NCBI RefSeq assembly: GCF_002741015.1
Contig: NZ_CP016620.1
Coordinates: 62,001 to 126,000, forward strand
From: Microvirga ossetica
Lineage (GTDB): Bacteria; Pseudomonadota; Alphaproteobacteria; Rhizobiales; Beijerinckiaceae
Reading direction: 5' to 3'
Length of the DNA stretch: 64,000 nucleotides
This document shows, piece after piece, positions 23,740 through 30,985 of the stretch. The translations under genes were made by a program, and so were the position numbers. The notes beneath the pieces were generated by a model. The model saw only the letters and a list, made by a program, of their open reading frames with translations, was not told the DNA's origin and made no database searches. Each line of letters opens with the position of its first letter. Position 1 is the stretch's first letter.

Positions 23740-24147
23740 TCAGGCATCAGATTGCAGGTCGTACTGCTCTTCGGTGACGTGCTCCAGCCAAGTGACATGG
23801 GAGCCATCCAGGGCCTCCTGCATGGCAATGTGGACCATGCCGGTTCGGGGTGCTGCCCCGTGCCAGTGCTTCTCGCCCGGCGGGATCCACACCGTGTCGC
23901 CAGCCCTGATCTCCCTGACCGGCCCGCCCCAGGTTTGCACGCGCCCAACGCCCAGGATCACGTGAAGGGTCTGTCCAAGTGGGTGGGTGTGCCATGCCGT
24001 TCGGGCACCGGGCTCAAACGTGACACGGTTTGCCCGAATTCGGGCGGGCAGCGGGGCATCGATGATGGGGTCATGCCAAACGGTTCCCGTGAATGCATCG
24101 GCCGAAGCGTGCTTCGTCGGGAACGTCCCTGCAATATGGATATCCAT
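23740..24147 (-). CDS. Cupin protein of the (R)-hydroxynitrile-lyase-like family
   Basis: A 135-residue single-domain cupin. The metal-binding motifs are WHTHPLGQTLHV (two His and Gln) and a distal His in GEKHWHGAAP. TFEPGARTAWHTHPLGQTL together with the ending LEHVTEEQY closely resembles bacterial manganese cupins with hydroxynitrile-lyase activity and related carboxymuconolactone-type cupins. The physiological reaction is unknown. It follows the GntR gene by 28 bp in the same direction, so the two probably form an operon. Confidence 0.85.
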   Translation of the reverse strand: MDIHIAGTFPTKHASADAFTGTVWHDPIIDAPLPARIRANRVTFEPGARTAWHTHPLGQTLHVILGVGRVQTWGGPVREIRAGDTVWIPPGEKHWHGAAPRTGMVHIAMQEALDGSHVTWLEHVTEEQYDLQSDA

Positions 24148-24175
24148 GGAGCCGTCTTCCTTTCGAGCGGATGCG

Positions 24176-24901
24176 TCACAGATGCTTGATGCCGACGCTC
24201 ACGATCAGTGGAACGAGTTCATCGCGGGCGCCGATGCGATGTTGGCGGGCATGTTGGTGGGCCTCGGCGGCTTTCCCCTTCCAGATCGCAGCGATGATGT
24301 CTCTGTGGGCGGCGATCGAACCGGTAGGCTTGGATCGAAGCTTGAGCGTGAGCATCCGCGCCCGGTGGGCTTGGTCGGTCACCGTCTGGGCGATCCTGCG
24401 GATCCGGCTGTTGCGACAGCGCTCCACCAAGGTCCGGTGGAACAGGTCATCCGCGGCAGCCCACGCGAGGAGGTCATTGTCCCGAAGAGCCTGTTCCATG
24501 TCTGAGGTCGCTTCCTCGAGTTCGTCGGCAACGAGGTGCCGCTCGTCGTCAGGCAAGGCGGCAAGCAGCTCGGCCGCCATGGCCTCGATTGCAATGATCA
24601 CCTCGTAGATTTCGCGGATGTCTTCCGGGGCGAGCGGGCAAACCGTGACGCCTCGCTTGGAGAGCACACGGACCAAGCCATCCTCTTGAAGCCGGATAAT
24701 GGCTTCATGAACCGGCGTACGGCTCATGCCGAGCCGCAAGGCAATCTCCTGCTCCGAGCCTTGGTAGCCGGGCGGAAAGACATTGTTGCGGATCGCGTCC
24801 TTGAGCGCCTTGTAGGCGTCCTCGACCAGCGACGGTTTCTTTTCCGGCTCCCGCGTCGCCCGCACGTGCAGCTTATCCACCAGCGTGCCCTCCTGCTTCA
24901 C
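24176..24901 (-). CDS. GntR-family regulator, FadR/FCD type
   Basis: A 241-residue regulator. The N-terminal winged helix reads AYKALKDAIRNNVFPPGYQG with EQEIALRLGMSRTPVHEAII and LQEDGLVRVLSKRGVTV. The C-terminal FCD effector domain contains the metal/ligand His pattern (DDLFHRTLVERCRN, QAHRARM, AHRDIIAAIWKG). It is divergent from the tricarboxylate transporter locus and probably represses it and its own cupin operon in response to a dicarboxylate or hydroxyacid. Confidence 0.9.
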   Translation of the reverse strand: MKQEGTLVDKLHVRATREPEKKPSLVEDAYKALKDAIRNNVFPPGYQGSEQEIALRLGMSRTPVHEAIIRLQEDGLVRVLSKRGVTVCPLAPEDIREIYEVIIAIEAMAAELLAALPDDERHLVADELEEATSDMEQALRDNDLLAWAAADDLFHRTLVERCRNSRIRRIAQTVTDQAHRARMLTLKLRSKPTGSIAAHRDIIAAIWKGKAAEAHQHARQHRIGARDELVPLIVSVGIKHL

Positions 24902-25128
24902 ACTGCCCTATGTAGGATCTTCCATGCAAGTATGAATGGATGATTGACAGAACGGGCTTCTCCTGGCATTTCTCAATGTATGCCAACTTCCATGGAAGCT
25001 GAGAGTTCTACTCACAGCCAACCAGGTGCTCACAAGAAGCAGCGGCATTTTCAGGAGGAACGCGCGTGGATCTGAGGTTAATACGCCTGCGGTCGGGCTT
25101 CAGAGACGTCACTCAGTCCGCTCAAGCT

Positions 25129-25343
25129 TAAGCCTTGCTGCTCGGCTTCGTTCTCAGCAAGCTGATGGAGGAGAACCTGCGACGGGCGCTCCTCATCTCG
25201 CCCGGCGACATGATGACATTCCTCGATCATCCGATCAGTGCCTGCCTGTCAGTGCCTGCCTGCTCGCGGTGGCGCTTGTCATCCTGGCTCTCGCACTCCT
25301 TCCGACGATCCGGAAGGGACGGGACGAGGTCTTTGTTGTGTAG
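25129..25343 (+). pseudogene. tctA: tctA 3' relic (tripartite tricarboxylate transporter large membrane subunit)
   Basis: Only the last roughly 70 codons remain. LLLGFVLSKLMEENLRRALL, then ISPGDMMTFLDHPISACL, is the standard TctA ending; it continues, after a frame change, as LLAVALVILALALLPTIRKG. The frame change is caused by an exact 14-bp tandem duplication at 25235-25262. A stop precedes the conserved part, and neither the remaining 5' portion of tctA nor tctB is present. Confidence 0.82.
25235..25262 (+). repeat. 14-bp tandem duplication inside the tctA relic
   Basis: TCAGTGCCTGCCTG occurs twice head-to-tail (25235-25248 and 25249-25262). Deleting one copy restores the TctA frame ISACLLAVALVILALALLP, so this is a slippage event that inactivated or further decayed the gene. 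Confidence 0.9.
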
Positions 25344-25406
25344 TGAGTGGCGCGTGTGCGGCGCCGATAATCCGACAACGCCAATCAACCAGGGAAGGAA
25401 ATGCAC

Positions 25407-26387
25407 ATGAAACGAGCTGTCTTCACTCTCGCCGCGGCTCTCGGCTTCGTTGCGACCGCTGCACAGGCACAGGGAACCTATCCGACGCGACCCATCACGC
25501 TGGTGGTTCCGTTCACCGCCGGCGGGACGACCGATGTGGTTGCCCGCTTCATGGCCGATCACATGGGCCGCACCCTTGGTCAGCAACTCGTGGTCGAGAA
25601 CGTCACTGGTGCCGGTGGTACCGTCGGCGTCACCCGGGTCGCCAAGGCCGAGCCTGATGGCTACACGATCCTGATGGGCAACCTGGGAACGCAAGCGGCG
25701 AGCGTCGGCCTTTATCCGAAGCTGGCCTATGACCCACGCACCGATTTCGAGCCAATCATGAACTCGGCGTCGACGCCGATGCTCGTGGTCGCGAAGAAGG
25801 ACTTGCCGGTCAAGGACTTCAAGGAATTCATCGCCTATCTGAAGGCTAACGCTCCCAAGATGAACTACGGCTCGGGTGGAGTAGGCTCGACCTCGCACCT
25901 GACGTGCCTGTTCATGGAATCCCTTCTGGGCGTGAAGCCGCAGCACGTGCCGTTCCGCGGCTCGGGTCCGGCCCTGAACGCACTGCTTGGCGGCCAAGTC
26001 GATTATGTCTGTGACCAGACGGTTGCCATCGTGCCGACTGTCCAGGGAAAGCAGGCCAACGGACTGGTCGTCGCAGTCCAGAACCGCCTTCCGGTTGTCC
26101 CGGACGTCCCAACATCGGCCGAGCAGGGGCTGCCCCAATTCCAGGCGACGGGCTGGAACGCGCTCTTCGCACCCAAGGGCACGCCCAAGGACATTGTCAC
26201 GAAGCTGAATGCCGCGGCCAAGGCCGCCCTGAAGGATGAGACCACGCGCAAGCGCCTTCTCGACCTCGGTGCCGAGCTCCCGGACGAGGCAGGCCAGACC
26301 CCCGAGGCTCTCGCCCAACTCGTCAGCTCTGAAATCGACAAATGGGTCCCGATCATCAAGGGCGCAGGCGTGACGGGGCAGCAGTAG
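25407..26387 (+). CDS. tctC: Tripartite tricarboxylate transporter substrate-binding protein (Bug/TctC)
   Basis: A periplasmic solute-binding protein of the Bug family, about 326 residues. The signal peptide is MKRAVFTLAAALGFVATAAQ with cleavage after AQA. Family motifs are YPTRPITLVVPFTAGGTTDV, GAGGTVGVTRVAKAEPDGYT, HVPFRGSGPALNALLGGQVD and VPTSAEQGLPQF. I prefer ATG 25407 over ATG 25401 because the AGGAA box is too close to the latter. The membrane partners are gone, so it is an orphan binding protein unless it works with a distant TctAB. It opens the run of dehydrogenase genes. Confidence 0.93.
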   Translation: MKRAVFTLAAALGFVATAAQAQGTYPTRPITLVVPFTAGGTTDVVARFMADHMGRTLGQQLVVENVTGAGGTVGVTRVAKAEPDGYTILMGNLGTQAASVGLYPKLAYDPRTDFEPIMNSASTPMLVVAKKDLPVKDFKEFIAYLKANAPKMNYGSGGVGSTSHLTCLFMESLLGVKPQHVPFRGSGPALNALLGGQVDYVCDQTVAIVPTVQGKQANGLVVAVQNRLPVVPDVPTSAEQGLPQFQATGWNALFAPKGTPKDIVTKLNAAAKAALKDETTRKRLLDLGAELPDEAGQTPEALAQLVSSEIDKWVPIIKGAGVTGQQ

Positions 26388-26489
26388 CAGTGGCTGACAA
26401 CCGCGTGGTCGGAGGCCCTTATCAGGTCGCGGCCGCGCAATCCCATATCGACCTTTCGGGCACACTTTTACTGACGGACAGGACCTCAC

Positions 26490-27572
26490 ATGTCACCGGA
26501 TCAAAAAAAGCGCTATCGGCTGGCTGTCATTGCCGGCGATGGCATCGGCAAGGAAACGACGCCCGAAGGCGTACGTGTCCTCGAGGCCGCTGCCAAGAAG
26601 TTCGGCTTCGACCTGCAACTCGACCACTTCGACTTCTCGTCCTACGACTACTATGCCAAGCACGGCCGCATGCTGCCGGAGGACTGGAAGGAGCAGGTCA
26701 GCTCTCACGACGCCATCTTCTTCGGCGCGGTGGGCTGGCCGGATAAGATCCCGGATCACGTCTCCCTCTGGGGCTCGCTGCTCCAGTTCCGGCGCGAGTT
26801 CGACCAGTACATCAATTTGCGTCCGGTGCGCCTGATGCCCGGCGTGCCGACACCGCTCGCCAACCGCAAACCCGGCGACATCGACTTCTGGGTCGTGCGC
26901 GAGAACACGGAAGGTGAGTATTCCTCTATCGGCGGCAAGATGTTCCCTGGCACGGAACGTGAGGTGGTCATCCAGGAAACTGTGATGACGCGCATCGGCG
27001 TTGACCGCGTGCTGCAATTCGCCTTCGACCTCGCGCAGAGGCGGCCCAAGAAGCATCTGACCTCGGCTACGAAGTCGAACGGCATCTCGATCACGATGCC
27101 CTATTGGGACGAGCGCGTGGAGGAGATGGCTAAGAGCTACCCGGATGTGAAGTGGGACAAGTACCACATCGACATCCTCACCGCCCACTTCGTGCTCCAT
27201 CCAGATTGGTTCGATGTGGTCGTGGCCTCGAACCTCTTCGGCGACATTCTCTCCGATCTCGGTCCCGCCTGCACGGGCACGATCGGCATTGCGCCTTCGG
27301 GCAACATCAATCCCAACAGTGATTTCCCGTCGCTTTTCGAGCCGGTGCATGGATCGGCTCCGGACATTGCAGGGCAGGGGATCGCAAACCCGATTGGCCA
27401 GATCTGGGCGGGCGCCATGATGCTGGAGCACCTGGGCGAGGGCGAAGCGGCCGCGGCGATCGTCCAGGCGATCGAGGACGTGCTCAGCGAGCGAACCCTG
27501 CGCACGCGCGACCTCGGCGGCAATGCCGGAACCGAGACCGCGGGCAAGGCCGTGGCCGAGGCGATCGGGTGA
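26490..27572 (+). CDS. Isocitrate/isopropylmalate-type dehydrogenase, tartrate/D-malate dehydrogenase-like (1)
   Basis: A 360-residue NAD-dependent beta-decarboxylating dehydrogenase. N-terminal GDGIGKETTPEGV, the substrate-binding segment VVRENTEGEYSSIGG, the metal-binding DILSDLGPACTG and the NAD-binding loop HGSAPDIAGQGIANP are all present. The family includes tartrate dehydrogenase (TtuC) and D-malate dehydrogenase (DmlA), which oxidise a 2-hydroxyacid and may decarboxylate it. Genomic context (TctC upstream, TtuD stub downstream) favours tartrate or a related dicarboxylate over leucine synthesis. Confidence 0.9.
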   Translation: MSPDQKKRYRLAVIAGDGIGKETTPEGVRVLEAAAKKFGFDLQLDHFDFSSYDYYAKHGRMLPEDWKEQVSSHDAIFFGAVGWPDKIPDHVSLWGSLLQFRREFDQYINLRPVRLMPGVPTPLANRKPGDIDFWVVRENTEGEYSSIGGKMFPGTEREVVIQETVMTRIGVDRVLQFAFDLAQRRPKKHLTSATKSNGISITMPYWDERVEEMAKSYPDVKWDKYHIDILTAHFVLHPDWFDVVVASNLFGDILSDLGPACTGTIGIAPSGNINPNSDFPSLFEPVHGSAPDIAGQGIANPIGQIWAGAMMLEHLGEGEAAAAIVQAIEDVLSERTLRTRDLGGNAGTETAGKAVAEAIG

Positions 27573-27641
27573 ACCAAGCACAAGAACGACGTCAACTCTT
27601 GGCCGCCGCATGTCAGCGGCCGCAGCTAGAAGGATACAACG

Positions 27642-28718
27642 ATGAATAGCTACAGGATCGCAGCCGTCCCTGGTGATGGCATCGGCAAGGAAGTCATTGC
27701 CGCCGGGGTCGAGGTTCTTCAGGCGCTCGCGGACCGCGACGGGGGCTTCAACCTCAACTTCGAGAGCTTTGACTGGGGGTCCGACTACTACAAGAAACAC
27801 GGCATCATGATGCCGGAGGATGGTCGCGAGACCCTGAAGAAGTTCGATGCCATCTATTTCGGCGCTGTCGGCGCGCCCGACGTGCCAGACCACATCACGC
27901 TTTGGGGGCTGCGCCTCGCCATCTGCCAGCCCTTCGATCAATACGCCAATGTGCGCCCGACCCGCATTCTGCCTGGTATTCAGGGTCCTCTGCGCAATGT
28001 GGAGGCGAAGGATCTCGACTGGGTGATCGTCCGCGAGAACTCCGAAGGTGAATATGCCGGGCAGGGCGGGCGCTCCCACCGGGGCCTGCCCGAGGAAGTG
28101 GCGACGGAGGTCTCGATCTTCACCCGCGCCGGCGTCACCCGCATCATGCGGTTTGCGTTCGAGATCGCACGCTCCCGTCCGCGTAAGCTGCTGACCGTCG
28201 TGACCAAGTCAAATGCCCAGCGGCACGGTATGGTCATGTGGGACGAGATCGCGGCCGAGGTGGCGCAGGACTATCCCGATGTGACCTGGGACAAGATGCT
28301 GGTCGATGCCATGACGATGCGCATGACCCTGAAGCCGCAGACCCTCGACACGATCGTGGCCACCAACCTGCATGCCGATATCCTGTCCGATCTGGCTGCG
28401 GCTCTTGCGGGTTCGCTCGGCATCGCGCCGACGGCGAACATCAATCCGGAGCGCAAGTTCCCGTCGATGTTCGAGCCCATCCATGGTTCGGCTTTCGACA
28501 TCACCGGCAAGGGCATCGCCAACCCCGTCGGCACGTTCTGGACGGCAACCATGATGCTGGAACATCTGGGTGAGCAGCCTGCGGCCGAGCGCCTGATGCG
28601 GGCGATCGAACGGGTCACGGCCGATCCGTCGCTGCACACGCCGGACCTCGGCGGCCAGGCCACGACCCGTCAGGTCACGGATGCTGTCATCGCGGCCATC
28701 CAAGGCGATAACGCATAA
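27642..28718 (+). CDS. Isocitrate/isopropylmalate-type dehydrogenase, tartrate/D-malate dehydrogenase-like (2)
   Basis: A 358-residue paralogue of the preceding gene, 69 bp downstream with GAAGGATACAACG before the ATG. Motifs are GDGIGKEVIAAGVEVL, VIVRENSEGEYAGQGG, DILSDLAAALAGSLG and HGSAFDITGKGIANP. It differs through much of its length (for example DHITLWGLRLAICQPFDQYA against DHVSLWGSLLQFRREFDQYI), suggesting a different hydroxyacid substrate or a heteromer rather than a recent copy. Confidence 0.9.
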   Translation: MNSYRIAAVPGDGIGKEVIAAGVEVLQALADRDGGFNLNFESFDWGSDYYKKHGIMMPEDGRETLKKFDAIYFGAVGAPDVPDHITLWGLRLAICQPFDQYANVRPTRILPGIQGPLRNVEAKDLDWVIVRENSEGEYAGQGGRSHRGLPEEVATEVSIFTRAGVTRIMRFAFEIARSRPRKLLTVVTKSNAQRHGMVMWDEIAAEVAQDYPDVTWDKMLVDAMTMRMTLKPQTLDTIVATNLHADILSDLAAALAGSLGIAPTANINPERKFPSMFEPIHGSAFDITGKGIANPVGTFWTATMMLEHLGEQPAAERLMRAIERVTADPSLHTPDLGGQATTRQVTDAVIAAIQGDNA

Positions 28719-28733
28719 GAACAGGCGACGCCG

Positions 28734-28853
28734 ATGCTCCAGCCGCGTGCAATCCTGCAATCGCTGTTCGACGCTTCCATCGCGGCGGCTGACCCGGCTC
28801 AATGTGTGCCTCCGAACCTGCCGGAGCCGCCGCAGGGGGCACCGTCAACTTAA
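28734..28853 (+). pseudogene. ttuD: ttuD 5' stub (glycerate kinase / hydroxypyruvate reductase family)
   Basis: Fifteen bases after the second dehydrogenase an ATG opens MLQPRAILQSLFDASIAAAD with PAQCVPPNLPEPPQG, the start of TtuD/MOFRL-type glycerate 2-kinases. At that point the sequence runs into a 142-bp mobile element whose end supplies the stop codon (28851-28853). The rest of ttuD is absent from the window. The intact operon would therefore have been tctA-tctC-dehydrogenases-ttuD. Confidence 0.75.
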
Positions 28854-28979
28854 CGCTTTTACTTGCTCTTGGCGGTGTTTAGGTCCGGAGCGAGCCGCGC
28901 ATTTTCAATTGCTTAGACCCATCGCGGAATAGCTGAGAACCGCGGTAAGCGGTCTTTACTAAGGTAAGTTGACGGTGCC
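28838..28979. mobile_element. 142-bp MITE-like element with 15-bp perfect terminal inverted repeats
   Basis: GGCACCGTCAACTTA at 28838-28852 is exactly complementary to 28965-28979. The interior has no gene. The ends resemble those of IS6 copies C (GGCACCGTCAGTTTA) and B (GGTACTGTCAACTTG), so it is probably a non-autonomous derivative mobilised by an IS6-type transposase. Flanking 8-mers differ (CCGCAGGG and AGCAGATC), and different genes lie on the two sides. Confidence 0.8.
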
Positions 28980-29062
28980 AGCAGATCGCCAGCGGCCAGT
29001 CTCACGATATGGAAGACGTCCTTAACGAGATCGAGACCATTGCCAATGGCAAGGCGGCTTGA
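28980..29062 (+). pseudogene. Antitoxin gene 3' remnant
   Basis: An open frame entering from the MITE end encodes QIASGQSHDMEDVLNEIETI with ANGKAA and stops at TGA 29060-29062, overlapping the ATG of the toxin-like gene. The length and overlap are typical of the C-terminal part of ParD/CopG-type antitoxins. The DNA-binding part has been removed. Confidence 0.6.
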
Positions 29063-29226
29063 TGCGCGTCGGGCTGTCAGAGAACGCCCGGGCCTATCTA
29101 ATTCGAGAGACCGCCTACCTAAGGAAGCTGAACCCGGCCGCGGCGCGGAACCTGTCTCGCCAGATGCGGAACGCCCAGCGCAACCTGGCAGCATTTGATG
29201 GGATAGGCTTCGAAAGCGAGGAATTA
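29062..29226 (+). pseudogene. ParE-like toxin gene, disrupted by IS1595
   Basis: ATG 29062 opens MRVGLSENARAYLIRETAYL with NPAAARNLSRQMRNAQRNL and AAFDGIGFESEELG, the first two helices and first strand of a RelE/ParE toxin fold. At 29227 the frame enters the terminal repeat of an IS1595 element and continues as unrelated sequence. The toxin lacks its catalytic C-terminal strands and is dead. Confidence 0.72.
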
Positions 29227-30490
29227 GGGGTCAGCGCAAGATCTGTGCCCAATGATACGCCGGCATTATCAACCAAAGACAGCTACTTTCGAGACGAGGT
29301 CGATCCCACCGGCTTTCGTCCGCCGCATCTCCCGTCCGATAGCGAAGCGAAACACCGCTGGGAGCTGCAGAGCAGGCGGTATTCGCGCCCACAAGGTCTT
29401 GGTCACCGACCGTCCCTTGCGCGTTCGTCGCGGCGCCTGGCCCGTGACCACCCGCTGCGACCAGCGGAAACCGATCTCGTTGAAGTACAGATCCGCGTGA
29501 TGCGGACTGATGTGGTGAAACACGCCTGAGACCGTGCGGCGGATCCGATCGTTGAAGCCCTCGGCTGAGTTGATGTGCACCGGCCCGCGGGCATACTCGC
29601 GAGCCTCATGATGGACGGTGTCATGGGACGCAAAGGCGCTCCCCAAGGACACAAATGTCTTCCATTCATCGCTCATCAGATGTGCCGCGGGATCAACGGC
29701 ATCCGTGAGAACCCGGTCAGCCTCGGACTCCGACAGGTCCTCAATCACGGCTGCCCGAACCTCACCGGACGGCGAACCGACGCTCACATCCGGAGGCCGC
29801 TGCACGGCCACAAGCGCCGGTGTTTTCAAGGTTTTCGGCTGGCCTTTGCGTCCACGCCCGGGTGGAGAATAGTTCATCTCCCGCCGCGGCTTGCCACCCA
29901 GATACACGCTGTCGATCTCAACCTCGCCATCGAGCGCCTGCTCGCGCCCAACCATCAGGCGCAGGGCATGCCCCATGCGCCAAGCCGTCGGCTGACTGAC
30001 GCCGAGCGCCTCCGCCAGACGGATTGACGAGATGCCCTTGTCCGACTGCAGCATCAGCCAGAGGCCCGATAGCCAGGTCCGTAGGGGCAGCTTCGTCGCA
30101 TGCAGCGGCGTGCGGGTGGTGACTGTGAACTGAAACCGGCAGGTGCCGCTCGAGCATTGGTAGAGTCCTGGGCGTGCTCGCCTCCCTTTCTCCCGGCCGG
30201 TTAGGGCAATAGAGCGGCGATAGCCGCACGCTGGGCAAATTCGTCCGGACGGCCAGACCAAGGCCTCGAGCAAGTGCCGACAATGATCCTCATCCTGGAA
30301 GGCTCTAACCATGTCCGGCACTGTGGTGATCCTCGCCAGTACCTCGCGCACAGACAGATCCATTGCGACCTCCTGATCCGATCATCAGTCTGGGGTTCAG
30401 AAACGCACGCAAAAGCTTAGCTGCAAAGGAAAAGCTGTCTTTGGTTGATAATGCCGGCGTATCATTGGGCACAGATCTTGCGCTGACCCC
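29227..30490 (-). mobile_element. IS1595-family insertion sequence with 58-bp perfect inverted repeats
   Basis: Positions 29227-29284 and 30433-30490 are exact reverse complements over 58 bp (outer end GGGGTCAGCGCAAGATCTGT). Length is 1264 bp. The element contains one transposase whose last codons lie inside the left repeat. The flanking sequences AGGAATTA and TTCTACTG show no 8-bp target duplication. The sequence to the right does not continue the toxin gene. Confidence 0.93.
29269..30363 (-). CDS. IS1595-family (ISXO2-like) transposase
   Basis: A 364-residue transposase with an N-terminal zinc ribbon (CPACGYRRSI paired with CSSGTCRFQF), an HTH (SSIRLAEALGVSQPTAWRM) and an ISXO2-like DDE/DDN core (DGEVEIDSVYLGG, HLMSDEWKTF, HINSAEGFNDRIRR). 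The frame is intact, and the C-terminal KVAVFG is encoded inside the inverted repeat. Confidence 0.93.
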   Translation of the reverse strand: MDLSVREVLARITTVPDMVRAFQDEDHCRHLLEALVWPSGRICPACGYRRSIALTGREKGRRARPGLYQCSSGTCRFQFTVTTRTPLHATKLPLRTWLSGLWLMLQSDKGISSIRLAEALGVSQPTAWRMGHALRLMVGREQALDGEVEIDSVYLGGKPRREMNYSPPGRGRKGQPKTLKTPALVAVQRPPDVSVGSPSGEVRAAVIEDLSESEADRVLTDAVDPAAHLMSDEWKTFVSLGSAFASHDTVHHEAREYARGPVHINSAEGFNDRIRRTVSGVFHHISPHHADLYFNEIGFRWSQRVVTGQAPRRTRKGRSVTKTLWARIPPALQLPAVFRFAIGREMRRTKAGGIDLVSKVAVFG

Positions 30491-30542
30491 TTCTACTGGT
30501 GGAGTTCAGGACACCACGCCCTGCGGCAATGCTGACCTTGTC

Positions 30543-30579
30543 TATTGTGCATTGCAACATATATTGTGCATTGCAGCAT
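30543..30579 (+). promoter_or_regulatory. Two 18-bp direct repeats, probable regulator-binding sites
   Basis: TATTGTGCATTGCAACAT (30543-30560) and TATTGTGCATTGCAGCAT (30562-30579) differ at one base and have a 19-bp period. They lie about 90 bp upstream of the phasin-like gene. TGCA-rich repeats upstream of granule genes recall PhaR-type sites, but the regulator is inferred only. Confidence 0.55.
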
Positions 30580-30626
30580 CATGCGTCTTTGCTGTTGCAG
30601 CCCTTCGGGGCGTTTCCTCCCTGAAC

Positions 30627-30655
30627 TTGGCCGCTCTTCGGAGCGGCCCCTTTTG
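30627..30655 (+). terminator. Strong hairpin terminator in the leader of the phasin-like gene
   Basis: GGCCGCTC, the tetraloop TTCG and GAGCGGCC, followed by CCTTTTG, form a stable terminator ending about 16 bp before ATG 30671. In this position it may act as an attenuator or end a short leader RNA. Confidence 0.75.
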
Positions 30656-30670
30656 TCAAGCAGGTGTCCG

Positions 30671-30925
30671 ATGATCCTTCTTCTAAACCTTGCTGCGGAC
30701 ATGGCACTGTTGGCACTGGAAAGCCAAACCATCATCGGGATCAGGCTGGCCCGTCTGACCCTCGGCGGACCGGCCGCCATGGTGGAGGCCGAGCGGATGG
30801 TGTCCGAGAAGGTCTTTGCGCTGGGCGAGGCCGCGACGACGCTGGCCACCGGTGGGTCGGCCCATGATGTCGTGCGGGGATACCGCCGGCACGTGCAGGC
30901 GAACGCCCAACGTCTCACAGGCTGA
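30671..30925 (+). CDS. Phasin-like small protein
   Basis: An 84-residue helical protein starting at ATG 30671 with AGGTG upstream. The sequence ESQTIIGIRLARLTLGGPAA, MVEAERMVSEKVFALGEAAT, TLATGGSAHDVV and RGYRRHVQANAQRL resembles short phasin-related proteins of Rhizobiales (ESQxVIxxRLxxLxxGG...EAxxMVxEKVxA). Such proteins may coat polyhydroxyalkanoate granules or share the phasin fold. Upstream direct repeats and a leader terminator suggest controlled expression. Confidence 0.65.
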   Translation: MILLLNLAADMALLALESQTIIGIRLARLTLGGPAAMVEAERMVSEKVFALGEAATTLATGGSAHDVVRGYRRHVQANAQRLTG

Positions 30926-30985
30926 CGTCAACGGGGACGCCACGTCTCCCGTCCCCGTATTCCGCTGTCATCGCGAGGGACTGCC

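Noticed and set aside
25227..26489. 420-codon open frame on the minus strand
   Set aside because: Antisense of tctC, whose family motifs are unambiguous.
26493..28079. 528-codon open frame on the minus strand
   Set aside because: It lies antisense to the two well-supported dehydrogenase genes, spans their junction and has a His/Arg-rich composition typical of antisense frames in GC-rich DNA.
30543..30579. Direct repeats as a possible CRISPR array
   Set aside because: Only two units separated by a single base, with no spacer and no cas genes.
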